Shown here: positions 1 through 7,963 of the stretch, piece after piece | How the letters are laid out: every line of letters begins with the position of its first letter | Position numbering within the stretch: the first letter of the stretch is position 1 | From: Dyadobacter luticola | GTDB lineage: Bacteria; Bacteroidota; Bacteroidia; Cytophagales; Spirosomataceae | Reading direction: 5' to 3' | Assembly (NCBI RefSeq): GCF_005860805.1 | Contig: NZ_VCEJ01000004.1 | Span: 682,001-746,000, forward strand | DNA: 64,000 nucleotides | Program-made: the position numbers and the translations under genes | The notes under the pieces: model-generated | What the model saw: the letters and a program-made list of their open reading frames with translations, nothing else | Told to the model about the DNA's origin: nothing | The model's database searches: none

Positions 1-399
1 AAAAATGTCCGCGCCGGGCAGTGAATGTTTGGAAAACAATGTCCCAGCCCATGCATTGCTAAAAATCACGGAGTCGGTCAGGTAAGTAAACTGGTTTTCG
101 TAAGCCGTGATCGCTGAGATTTTTTTGTATTTTAAAAATCGGTAAGTATTGTCAGGGACGACTTTTCCGGGGTATAAAAACTCGCCATCGTAAACATGCT
201 GCAAACCTTCTTTTGCTAAAATCTGAATGTTGCCATTCCGGTCGGAGGCGGCTTGTAGAAGGTCTGTTTTGTTATCTGAATAATATTTGATGCTGTAATC
301 CTGCAAATAAGGTTTGTCTTTGTAAACCGCCTGGGCACGGGTATCCGGTTTATAGAATGCGGAAATGATGAAGATGAGGAGTGATACGTGGGTTTTCAT
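1..399 (-). CDS. beta-propeller-like secreted protein, 3' end outside window (partial)
   Basis: Open reading frame of 133 codons starting at ATG 399-397 and running off the left edge without a stop. It begins with a short hydrophobic signal-like segment (residues 1-22) ending near Ala-Gln. The mature start (VYKDKPYLQDY) resembles the mature start of the propeller lipoprotein at 2702-4957 (FYQDKPFWQEY). Both continue into a D-x-x-GN-x-x-I-x-x-x-x-G pattern typical of two-component-regulator propeller (Reg_prop) blades. It is the last visible gene of the minus-strand operon, 18 bp after the sialidase-like gene. Probable role: secreted propeller protein, perhaps substrate binding or hydrolysis; the domain that would decide this is outside the window. 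Confidence 0.7.
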   Translation of the reverse strand, partial: MKTHVSLLIFIISAFYKPDTRAQAVYKDKPYLQDYSIKYYSDNKTDLLQAASDRNGNIQILAKEGLQHVYDGEFLYPGKVVPDNTYRFLKYKKISAITAYENQFTYLTDSVIFSNAWAGTLFSKHSLPGADIF

Positions 400-417
400 A
401 ATTAGCAGAGTTAAATT

Positions 418-1608
418 TTACTTCGTAGGATCGACAACTACATATTTGATCGACTTTTTCCCTTTTTCTGGGTGGTGCGAGTAAGTCATGTGCAGCAATC
501 CGTCTGGTGTCTGGATTAGGCAAGGGTAGGAGTAGCCCCCTTTTTTCGTCGTGTCGTTTTCGATGAAAGCTTTTCGTTTCCAGGTTTTTCCTTCATCGTC
601 CGAAAGCATCAGGCTTAGCTGATAGCGTCCGTCATCAATGTCATTTCCTAAAAAAGCCCAGCGGCCGTCTTTTAATGTGATCAGCTCTACGCTCGCGGTG
701 TTCGGGATGTCCGCTTTCACGGTTGCTTTCCAGGTTTCACCATTGTCGGCTGACTCGCTCATGTGTACCCGCGTCGGCTCATCGCCGCTGTCGCGCATGT
801 AGGCGATTAGGTTACCGTTTTTCTTTTTAATGATCGCCGGTTGGATCGGTCCGCGGCCTACAATCGGCAGTCCGGGTTTCCAGGTTTCACCGTTATCATT
901 TGAAATCGCCGTCATCGAAAAATTGTAGCCATCGGAATAAAGCGGCAGGATAATCCGCCCGTTTTCCAGCAAAAGCGGCTTAATCCGCGTCATCCAGCCA
1001 ATGCTGCGTTTAGACTTATCCTTGCTGGCTTCGATGATCATTTCATCATATTTCGGTGCGTAACCTGCCCAGCCAACTTGATGTTCAGGCAAATCCTTAA
1101 ACTTTTTTGCGACCTCTTCGGCAAAATGTTCATCCGGTTTCAGAAGAATGTTATCCTGCCAATTCCAGACCGGCGCTCCGGGTTTGTTGTAATCTGTTGA
1201 AGTCCTTAATCTCAGAATCGACTGCTCCCACAAATTGGCCTGCACCGCGATCCAGACCAGGAAAAGTTTACCTTGCGCATTCAGGAAAAGCACCGGGTTA
1301 CAGTCGGGAATGTGCGGGGTGTCTGCCATCAAAAACGGCTCACTCCACTTCGTATCGCCTTTTTTCAACCTCGCTCCCATGATTTTTACATCGTCTTCCG
1401 TCCTCTCGCCACTTCCCTGAAACCATGCTGCCAAAAAATCACCATTGGGCAGACTTACCAAGCTGCTTCCATGCACATGCTGCGGCTGGTGCGGGAAAAT
1501 CAGCATTTGCTGTACAACATTCTGGCTTCCGGTGCCAGACGATTGTTGTGCTAACGATAATACTTTAAAACTTAAACTGAGGGCTAGTGTTAAAATCAAT
1601 TTCTTCAT
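418..1608 (-). CDS. sialidase-like (BNR/Asp-box) secreted glycosidase
   Basis: Protein of 396 residues from ATG 1608; the longer frame to 1617 would start at TTG and lie only 1 bp from the upstream stop. A signal peptide (about residues 1-20, ending LSLAQ) indicates export. At least three Asp-box motifs of the form S/N-x-D-x-G-x-T-W are visible (SNDNGETW, SADNGETW, SDDEGKTW), the mark of six-bladed sialidase/neuraminidase propellers. The fold is therefore well supported, but Asp-box families also include non-sialidases, so the substrate is open. It follows the YdjC-like deacetylase gene by 9 bp and is part of the same minus-strand operon, which suggests action on the same glycan. Confidence 0.82.
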   Translation of the reverse strand: MKKLILTLALSLSFKVLSLAQQSSGTGSQNVVQQMLIFPHQPQHVHGSSLVSLPNGDFLAAWFQGSGERTEDDVKIMGARLKKGDTKWSEPFLMADTPHIPDCNPVLFLNAQGKLFLVWIAVQANLWEQSILRLRTSTDYNKPGAPVWNWQDNILLKPDEHFAEEVAKKFKDLPEHQVGWAGYAPKYDEMIIEASKDKSKRSIGWMTRIKPLLLENGRIILPLYSDGYNFSMTAISNDNGETWKPGLPIVGRGPIQPAIIKKKNGNLIAYMRDSGDEPTRVHMSESADNGETWKATVKADIPNTASVELITLKDGRWAFLGNDIDDGRYQLSLMLSDDEGKTWKRKAFIENDTTKKGGYSYPCLIQTPDGLLHMTYSHHPEKGKKSIKYVVVDPTK

Positions 1609-1617
1609 GTACGCCAA

Positions 1618-2679
1618 CTATTTTACTTTCTTCCGCCGCTCCATCATTTCCTTCCAGGTAGTCTGGATGATGCCCTGCGACTTGATAAATTCCTTTAAAT
1701 CCTTGTCCATCATCGACAGCATATCAGCATGGCGCGAGCCGCCCGAGGCGCTGATGTACTTGAATTCCTCTGTGATGTCGCTGCTGTGGACAATGATCAT
1801 CGCCACGCCAGGCTGCATATTCGTGAGAGTTTCCTTGATTTTTTGCGCTTTGTATTTGCCCCACTGCTCGGGCGTAATGTTGTTACCTTCGGGTTTCCAG
1901 TCACCGCTGATCGTGTGCAGATCGTCGAGCACGGGTAGTCCCGCCGCCCAGATTTTCTGTCCTACCGGGCCGGTTTGTTTGGTAATCTCAGGATTTGGCA
2001 GCTTCATGCCTTCCTTCCATTTTCCTTCCGATTTAAGCTTTTTAATCACGGGATTGTTGAGACTTTCAATCAGAAGCTTATTATTCCCGCCCGGGAACAT
2101 GACCGGGATCTGATGCTCCGCGCCGACTTTAATGTAGCGTTCGAGGTAGGGAATGTGCGCAAACAAAGTGCCCATGTGCGAATCCATGTGCGTCGGTTTC
2201 AAACCCAGTTTCAATGCACGGTCGAGCTGTGCACGGATTTCTGCTTCCACTTCATCGGGGCTTGCGTTTTTTATCACCTGCTCCACCTCGTGCCACATAG
2301 CACCTTCATTATCAGTGAGTCCCGGTGCGTGCGGAATGCCGGTCAGCGGCGGCCAGCGGTAATCCTGCCACTCGGATGTCAATGTTAAATGTAACCCCGC
2401 GTCCATATTCGGGTTGGCGATCGCGAACTTGGCAAAGCTTGCGGCCCAGGGGCAGGGCATCATAATGCTGCACGAAGTGGCAATGCCATTCTGGATCGAT
2501 TTCTTCACGCCTTCATTCGACGAGTACGACATACCCGCATCGTCCACGTGGAAAATCACAACTTTTGCGCCTTTCGGCCAGCCGAGCTTTTCGGCGTAGG
2601 TTTCGGCAGTTTGTGCCTGGGTTTGGTTCATGGCTAAAAACAGAATGTTGATAGCTAAAAGTAGCATTAATCGTTTCAT
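1618..2679 (-). CDS. YdjC/ChbG-family carbohydrate deacetylase, exported
   Basis: Protein of 353 residues with a signal peptide (residues 1-23, ending QTQAQ). The family motifs are clear: the metal-binding double Asp in FHVDDAGMS (D46/D47), GLHLTLTSEW, and THMDSHMG with the two metal/catalytic histidines. YdjC/ChbG enzymes remove acetyl groups from N-acetylated oligosaccharides such as chitobiose in E. coli. That protein is cytoplasmic, while this one carries an export signal. It lies 22 bp downstream of the propeller lipoprotein gene and 9 bp upstream of the sialidase-like gene, so it is probably co-transcribed. The substrate is inferred only as an N-acetylated sugar. Confidence 0.85.
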   Translation of the reverse strand: MKRLMLLLAINILFLAMNQTQAQTAETYAEKLGWPKGAKVVIFHVDDAGMSYSSNEGVKKSIQNGIATSCSIMMPCPWAASFAKFAIANPNMDAGLHLTLTSEWQDYRWPPLTGIPHAPGLTDNEGAMWHEVEQVIKNASPDEVEAEIRAQLDRALKLGLKPTHMDSHMGTLFAHIPYLERYIKVGAEHQIPVMFPGGNNKLLIESLNNPVIKKLKSEGKWKEGMKLPNPEITKQTGPVGQKIWAAGLPVLDDLHTISGDWKPEGNNITPEQWGKYKAQKIKETLTNMQPGVAMIIVHSSDITEEFKYISASGGSRHADMLSMMDKDLKEFIKSQGIIQTTWKEMMERRKKVK

Positions 2680-2701
2680 GGCTGTTGTTTAATGTTGCCA
2701 A

Positions 2702-4957
2702 CTATTTGGAAATCATACCCTGGTAGCGGCCCATCCAGTAAGGCAGCAACCAGAAAACCGGCTCACGCTCCACCTGCGGGTTTCCGCCTGCTAATGTCCA
2801 CGGATTTTTGTCCCAGCGAACTGTCATCCGAATGCTGGCAGGCTGCAACTGATTCACCTGTTCATCCTCCAAAATCGGTGTGCGCACCACGCTGATATCT
2901 TCCCTTCTCCGGTGGTCAATCGGCCAGTCGATCAGGTCCAGCGGGGTATCTACCAGGAAATCGACGGAGTTTTGCAGCTCCGCTTTTTTGTTCAGCGCAT
3001 TGCAGTAAATGAAATTAATGAGCGGGTTATGGTCGGCTTTTCTTTTGGTAAACCATTCTTCCAGGTGTTCTTTGTAAAACTTTACCTTCTCCGGATCTTT
3101 TTCACAATTAATCAAAATCGGGTAGAGATAAGCCTGCAAAACCAGGTCAAAATAGATCAGCCAGGCCGGATTTTGCTTGGTTACCTCCTTCATGTTTTCG
3201 AGGTAATGTTCCTTCTTAATCAGGCGGAGATATTCTTTTTCATATTTCTGATTTTGGGTCATGAAATAGGCCAGTTTCAGGAATGTCAGCATTTCCATGG
3301 AGTTCTGGTTGCGGTCGGGCAGCCACTCCGGCTCACGGTTAATCTGGTCCGGCGACCATACCGACCAGCGTGTAGGCGTACCGTCCACATCCACCAGGTT
3401 GAGGTTGTGCGCCATCAGATAATCCACGATTTTCGCAACATGCGCCGCCACCACTTTTTTCTCGGCCTCATCCGCGACCAGCGTATAATAATAATAGTAA
3501 CCAAACATGTGGCCGCACATTTCGTCGCTGCTGGTATCACCTTTCCAAAGCCATTTTCCATCTTTTGACTTGTGCCAGCGCACTTCCACCGGTTTAAAGC
3601 GCGGCTCTTTCACCAACTCATCCGCTTTTTCGCGCTCGGTAAACGTCCGGTTTTCGTCGTGCATGTGCGTCCAGTCGGCGGGGATGATGGTGCGGGCGAA
3701 AAATCCGTCGGTATCCGTCACTTCCTGCAAAAGTTTCAGGAAGCCAAAACCCTTTTTAGCATTCTGTTTCGCGACCGGATGTTTGGTAGCAGCGTAGCGG
3801 AAACTTTCCATTGCCAGATAATTTCCAGTGTACTCGCCATCATTATCGTCATCTTCCGGCTCCCAGGATGTCGTATCTCCGGCCACTTTCAAATGTGCCT
3901 GCCCGGCGATCCACGGCGCACGAATGTGCCTTTTCATCAATACATCATAGAAAAAGTCATTCTTCTGGGCCAATGTCATTTTCCGTTTCCGGATCGCGCT
4001 CACACCGCCAGGCGTCGCAATCCAGGCGGTACCTTCTTTATCAAATGCAATGCTGTTTACCTGGTCATGCATCAGCCAGCGCCGCGAAATCAGTAGCGAA
4101 TGTGTACCATCGGGCCGGTAACGCACTACGCCCGCCTGGCTGCCCACCCACATCGAACTATCCGGCGCATACCTTACTGCCGTCACATAAGTCGAAGGAA
4201 TGCCGTCAGCTGGCCGCAACTCTTTTTCTTTTTTCTCTGCATTTTGGATGGTAACTCCGCCCAATCCACCAATCCAGAGCTTCTTACGATCATCCAGCGC
4301 CAAACCTTTCGTGTAGCCGCTGATCAGCGCGTCGGTTTTATAGAAATGATCGGTTTTTTGTTCTCTCCAATGATAAAGCCCCACATCGGTAGCGATCCAC
4401 AAACCATGATTTTGATCTGAAATCACATCCCGCACCGAGCGGGCAATTTTGGTTTCTTTTTTGACAAAACCCTGACCTTTATTCATCCAAAAACCATTCG
4501 GCCCGATGGCAAAAATGCCGTCGACAGTAGCGCAGATCGCTGAAATTGGTCCTGCGGGACCAGCTATTTTACTTACAGAATTGTTTTCAGTTTTATATAG
4601 ACCATTCCAGGTGCCCAGCCAAACTACCCCGCTCGTATCCTCGGCTACGGCATAAGCCGGCCCATCGTCTTCACCAGTGATAATCTTTGTCCAGGCTCTT
4701 GATTCCTTAGTTTTTTCAAAAATCCCCGCTGCCGTCGCGATCCAAACATTACCGTCCTGATCTGCCATAATCTGACGTACCTCGTTTTCGCCCGCATTAT
4801 TCCCGACGGGATAAGCGTCGTGGTATTCCTGCCAAAACGGCTTGTCCTGGTAGAATGCATCCTCGGCATCCGCATTCTCCTTTTTGGTACAGGAAAAAAT
4901 CAGAAGGCAGCTTAGTAATGTGCACCAAACGACGCTATGACGGGACAACCTGCTCAT
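2702..4957 (-). CDS. Reg_prop beta-propeller lipoprotein with large helical C-terminal domain
   Basis: Protein of 751 residues. The N-terminus has a lipoprotein-type signal ending LLIFSC (Cys23), so it is probably membrane anchored. Residues about 45-345 hold repeated propeller blades of the two-component-regulator type, with recurring D-x-x-G-x-(V/L)-W-(I/V)-(A/G)-T/G patterns (GNVWIATAAG, GVVWLGTWNG, HGLWIATDVG, KKLWIGGLGG, TAWIATPGG). Unlike hybrid sensors of this family, no membrane segment, histidine kinase or HTH follows. Residues about 350-751 are rich in Trp/Tyr and helical, resembling an alpha/alpha-barrel glycosidase-like domain, which I cannot assign to a family. Its start overlaps the stop of the kinase/HAD gene by 4 bp (ATGA), showing translational coupling. 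Confidence 0.75.
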   Translation of the reverse strand: MSRLSRHSVVWCTLLSCLLIFSCTKKENADAEDAFYQDKPFWQEYHDAYPVGNNAGENEVRQIMADQDGNVWIATAAGIFEKTKESRAWTKIITGEDDGPAYAVAEDTSGVVWLGTWNGLYKTENNSVSKIAGPAGPISAICATVDGIFAIGPNGFWMNKGQGFVKKETKIARSVRDVISDQNHGLWIATDVGLYHWREQKTDHFYKTDALISGYTKGLALDDRKKLWIGGLGGVTIQNAEKKEKELRPADGIPSTYVTAVRYAPDSSMWVGSQAGVVRYRPDGTHSLLISRRWLMHDQVNSIAFDKEGTAWIATPGGVSAIRKRKMTLAQKNDFFYDVLMKRHIRAPWIAGQAHLKVAGDTTSWEPEDDDNDGEYTGNYLAMESFRYAATKHPVAKQNAKKGFGFLKLLQEVTDTDGFFARTIIPADWTHMHDENRTFTEREKADELVKEPRFKPVEVRWHKSKDGKWLWKGDTSSDEMCGHMFGYYYYYTLVADEAEKKVVAAHVAKIVDYLMAHNLNLVDVDGTPTRWSVWSPDQINREPEWLPDRNQNSMEMLTFLKLAYFMTQNQKYEKEYLRLIKKEHYLENMKEVTKQNPAWLIYFDLVLQAYLYPILINCEKDPEKVKFYKEHLEEWFTKRKADHNPLINFIYCNALNKKAELQNSVDFLVDTPLDLIDWPIDHRRREDISVVRTPILEDEQVNQLQPASIRMTVRWDKNPWTLAGGNPQVEREPVFWLLPYWMGRYQGMISK

Positions 4958-6879
4958 GCCTCGGCGTAGTTAACATCTTCCTGAAACAGCAGGCAAATCA
5001 GTTTTTTATATTGAGAAAAATCGGGGATCATCAGCTGTGCGCCGGCTTTTACCAGCCGTGGACGTTTCGCAGGATTATGTCCGAAACGCTGCACTTCGTT
5101 GCTAGTAATACCCACCGAAATGCCGCCAGCGCGACGTCCCTCACGAATTTCGTCCGGACCGTCGCCAAAAACAGCCAGCTCATTTCCATTCAGGTTATTA
5201 TCCTTAATGATCTTTTCAATGATCATTTTCTTGGAAAACTTGGTGTAATCTTTCAGCGCGCCGTAAATGCCGCCGTCGAACAAATCGGCATAACCCAGCA
5301 TTTCAGCTTCGTTACGCACATCTTCGGCATCGGTACCGCTGGCGAGGTACATCGTCACGCCTCTTTCTTTTAATTGATATAAAAATGCGACGGCACCTTT
5401 CATGGTATAATCTTCCTGGCCCAGCTCGCCTTTCGCCAGTTTGTCCATGCGCTTGTTCACCATTTCCATCAGCCCATCATTGTAAAGCTGCTTGTACTGG
5501 AATTTGTCCAGGATTTGATCTTCGGGCACATAACCGAATTCACGCACGAGATTCACCAGACCTTCCATCTGATAAATCGTCTGGATACCCGTGGTTTTAT
5601 GGATAAACAGCTTCACATCTTCCTTAATCTTATGGAATGTGCCCGCATCGACCGTCTCATATTGTTCTCCCAAAATCGATTTCATCATCACAGGCTCCAT
5701 AATTTCCTCCCAGCCCTGCCGCAGCGAGCTAATCGTACCATCGTGGTCAAACACCGCGTAGCGAATGTGGCCCAGCTTTTCCAGCACTTCCGGCGCACAA
5801 AGTTCAAATTCTGTATCAGGATAAAATGTGGCGCTGCGCTCGTTTTCGGCGAGGTCAGCGTTATATATGTAGTCCGGCTCGTTGCTGATTGCCAGGATTT
5901 CTTCGGCATTGGCGGTGCCGGTTGTATACAATTTTTGTACAGTTACTGCGGCCGCGAAGTTGGCAAATACGGCTGCTTCGGCAGGTGAAAAACCGGCTGC
6001 CAGGCAAAGACTGATTGCGCTGATGGCTGTATCGCCCGCGCCGACGGTATCGAGCTTGTTTTTGAGCTGCAAGCCCAGAATTTCGTGGTAACCGCTTTCA
6101 TCAAAAGCAATAATGCCTCTCTCCCCACAGGTTACAAACACCGGTTTCCCACTTTTTTCAAAAACCTGTTTGCCAAAAATTTTGACGTCTGAAACCGGGA
6201 AACTTTCGTCTGGCGCAACCGTCAGGCCTGTCAGCGAGGCAATTTCACGATCGTTTGCTTTCAGGTAAGTGTTTTCAAAACGATCATTAAAATGCCGGGA
6301 ATCCAGCATCACGATCTTGTCGGGATATTTTGTAAAAAGCGCATTCGCACCTTCAATAAAAGATTCATGATTAATGCTGCCGGTCACCTGCTGGTTGAAG
6401 ATCAGGGCGTCGCAATGTTGCAGGGCATCTTCCAGCGCCGCCAGGATTTTCTGGTCGGTATCTTCACTTCTTTTATTATAAACCCCAAAGTCTATACGCG
6501 GCGCTTCCTGGCCGTCGATAAGCCTTTTGAGATAGTTATATGTCAAGAATTTTTCCTGCTGGATAAACAGGGAGGACGTATCAGCACCAAGCTTACTAAG
6601 CTGCGCAGTCAATTCCCGACCCTGCATATCGTCGCCGATTGTGCCGATCACCTTGATGGAAGCAGGCTTCAATGCGGCCAGATTGGCCACTACATTGCCT
6701 GCGCCGCCAGGGGTATGGTAATGTCTGGCGACGGTTTCTGTCCAGAGGCCGGTTTCAATCGAAACTTCGGAGCCCTGGTTGTCCATAACCCAGTACGAAT
6801 CGAGACAGAAATCGCCGTAGACGGCCATTTTTACGGAAGAGATTTTTTCAAGGATTTGAATGATGCGGCTTTGATCCAT
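4954..6879 (-). CDS. PfkB-family sugar kinase fused to HAD-family phosphatase
   Basis: Protein of 641 residues with two enzymes in one chain. Residues about 1-330 form a ribokinase/PfkB fold most like the kinase half of HldE (RfaE): an N-terminal YGDFCLDSYW, the substrate-binding PGGAGNVVANLA, and the catalytic-base signature DTVGAGDTAIS with Asp283. Residues about 370-641 form a haloacid-dehalogenase domain with the nucleophile motif FDHDGT (Asp378/Asp380), ASGTDAEDV and the metal-binding GDGPDEIREG; a helical cap lies between motifs I and II. HldE normally carries a nucleotidyltransferase in the second position, so this is a different pairing. It is first in the minus-strand operon and probably cytoplasmic. 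The sugar is unknown; kinase followed by phosphatase suggests a bisphosphate intermediate or a phosphate-position switch. Confidence 0.85.
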   Translation of the reverse strand: MDQSRIIQILEKISSVKMAVYGDFCLDSYWVMDNQGSEVSIETGLWTETVARHYHTPGGAGNVVANLAALKPASIKVIGTIGDDMQGRELTAQLSKLGADTSSLFIQQEKFLTYNYLKRLIDGQEAPRIDFGVYNKRSEDTDQKILAALEDALQHCDALIFNQQVTGSINHESFIEGANALFTKYPDKIVMLDSRHFNDRFENTYLKANDREIASLTGLTVAPDESFPVSDVKIFGKQVFEKSGKPVFVTCGERGIIAFDESGYHEILGLQLKNKLDTVGAGDTAISAISLCLAAGFSPAEAAVFANFAAAVTVQKLYTTGTANAEEILAISNEPDYIYNADLAENERSATFYPDTEFELCAPEVLEKLGHIRYAVFDHDGTISSLRQGWEEIMEPVMMKSILGEQYETVDAGTFHKIKEDVKLFIHKTTGIQTIYQMEGLVNLVREFGYVPEDQILDKFQYKQLYNDGLMEMVNKRMDKLAKGELGQEDYTMKGAVAFLYQLKERGVTMYLASGTDAEDVRNEAEMLGYADLFDGGIYGALKDYTKFSKKMIIEKIIKDNNLNGNELAVFGDGPDEIREGRRAGGISVGITSNEVQRFGHNPAKRPRLVKAGAQLMIPDFSQYKKLICLLFQEDVNYAEA

Positions 6880-7025
6880 GGGTAATTGTTCTGACGGGAT
6901 TTAGGAAAATGTTGGCTTCGTATTGCTTAATACTCTTGAAGCGGTTGGGCAGGCTATCGGCGTCCGGCACCATTTATAAGAACCGAACGATAACTTATTG
7001 TTACCGAATTGCTAAATGAAGCGAC

Positions 7026-7055
7026 TTTGCGCAAATTGAAGATAATTTTGCGCAA
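7026..7055. promoter_or_regulatory. tandem TTTGCGCAA operator, 21-bp phasing
   Basis: TTTGCGCAA occurs at 7026-7034 and again at 7047-7055, exactly 21 bp apart, i.e. two DNA turns. Each copy contains the perfect 8-bp palindrome TTGCGCAA. A third related element, TTGCGATTT, follows at 7057-7065. Same-face direct repeats at 21 bp are typical of AraC-family sites; the palindromes would also suit a dimeric repressor. It lies about 150 bp upstream of the kinase/HAD gene and about 175 bp upstream of the sigma promoter, so the controlled gene is not certain. Confidence 0.6.
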
Positions 7056-7229
7056 GTTGCGATTTGGGAATGAAAATGTTTCGTGTAGATTTATCAAACA
7101 ATTCAGGACACCACTCGAAAGAAAACGTTACTCAGGTTTTGAATAGCAAAATTTTCAGTTGCTATCGTCGCGTTTCAAACAACTTTATTTTTCTCAGCAT
7201 ACTTGAATATCAGCTTAGTAATCGTGCGC

Positions 7230-7259
7230 TTTGTCACATTCGAATAGTTTTTAGTTTTG
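7230..7259 (+). promoter_or_regulatory. Bacteroidota-type promoter of the ECF sigma gene
   Basis: A TTTG element at 7230-7233 is followed, after an 18-bp spacer, by TAGTTTTG at 7252-7259, matching the Bacteroidota consensus TTTG-N(17-23)-TAnnTTTG. The expected transcription start near 7266 would leave an untranslated leader of about 75 bases before the GTG start at 7343. Confidence 0.65.
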
Positions 7260-7342
7260 TATTAAATAAAGAATAAAAGTTCTTTTTAAAATAAAGTCCA
7301 GTAGCTAACCCGAACCCTTTCTATACGATAAACTTTACAACC

Positions 7343-7882
7343 GTGGCCTATCCTGACGAAAATACCATCAGAAAAGTGACGCAAGGCGATGAAGCCGCAT
7401 TTGCAGAACTCTATAATTACTACAAGACGCCTGCGCTGCGTTTCACCATTTCGTTGCTGAAAGACGAAGAGGAAGCGGAGAATATGGTCCAGGATGTTTT
7501 TATCAAAATCTGGGTCAAGAGAGCGCAGATTAAGCCGGATTATAATTTCAATTCTTACCTGTTTACCTGCCTGCGGAATATGGCTTTCGATCATTTCAAA
7601 AAGATCGAGAAAAGCGAGCAGCTGCGGAAATACTATATGGAGGCCATCAGGTCGGCTGGCGAAGAGGAGCGGGAAGAAAGCGAAAGAAGGATCAGTCTCG
7701 TGCAGGCCGCAGTCGATTCGCTGTCTTTGAAAAGAAAACAAATATTGAAACTGAACATTGAAGAAGGTAAATCTTACCAGGAAATTGCAGAGTTCCTGCG
7801 AATTTCGAAAAATACGGTGAAGAACCAGCTGGTAAAAGCCAAGCAGATACTGAGAGAAAAAGTAGATTTTGCTACAATCTGA
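7343..7882 (+). CDS. ECF-type RNA polymerase sigma-70 factor
   Basis: Protein of 179 residues starting at GTG (7343); no ATG fits better. Region 2 is at about residues 15-80 (LYNYYKTPALRFT, EEAENMVQDVFIKIW, followed by a Phe-Asp-His-Phe helix) and region 4 at about 125-175 (SLKRKQILKLNIEEGKSYQEIAEFL then an HTH). This arrangement without regions 1.2 or 3 defines ECF sigma factors, and the wording matches the large Bacteroidota-specific group often paired with FecR anti-sigma factors and SusC/D genes. No anti-sigma gene is next to it, so its inducer is unknown. The gene is monocistronic and ends at a bidirectional terminator. Confidence 0.92.
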   Translation: MAYPDENTIRKVTQGDEAAFAELYNYYKTPALRFTISLLKDEEEAENMVQDVFIKIWVKRAQIKPDYNFNSYLFTCLRNMAFDHFKKIEKSEQLRKYYMEAIRSAGEEEREESERRISLVQAAVDSLSLKRKQILKLNIEEGKSYQEIAEFLRISKNTVKNQLVKAKQILREKVDFATI

Positions 7883-7924
7883 AATAGCATCAGAAGTTAC
7901 CCCCCGCGATATTCCTAAAACCTG

Positions 7925-7953
7925 ACAAAGAGAAGCACATTGCTTCTCTTTGT
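7925..7953. terminator. bidirectional hairpin terminator
   Basis: Perfect 12-bp stem ACAAAGAGAAGC (7925-7936) and its complement (7942-7953) with a 5-base loop. It lies between the convergent sigma factor and lipoprotein genes and can serve both; the U-tracts are short on each side. Confidence 0.7.
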
Positions 7954-7963
7954 TCATTTTGGC

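Larger units (their letters stand above)
6880..7342. other. 463-bp intergenic region between divergent operon and sigma factor gene
   Basis: Control region between the minus-strand carbohydrate operon (start 6879) and the plus-strand sigma factor gene (start 7343). It holds a tandem TTTGCGCAA element at 7026-7055 and a good TAnnTTTG promoter for the sigma gene at 7230-7259. I see no convincing TAnnTTTG promoter on the minus strand, no RNA gene and no believable protein gene. A 70-codon frame at 7064-7276 overlaps the promoter and has no family features. Confidence 0.7.

Noticed and set aside
1609..1617. Three-residue N-terminal extension of the sialidase-like protein
   Set aside because: It would begin at TTG and leave only 1 bp from the upstream stop; ATG 1608 starts the signal peptide properly.
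4954..4957. Overlap of the propeller and kinase/HAD genes as a possible frameshift fusion
   Set aside because: The ATGA overlap has a normal stop and start, and the downstream protein begins with its own lipoprotein signal.
7064..7276. 70-codon open frame in the intergenic region before the sigma gene
   Set aside because: It overlaps the third operator-like element and the complete TTTG/TAnnTTTG promoter, has no family features, and its composition is that of AT-rich non-coding DNA.
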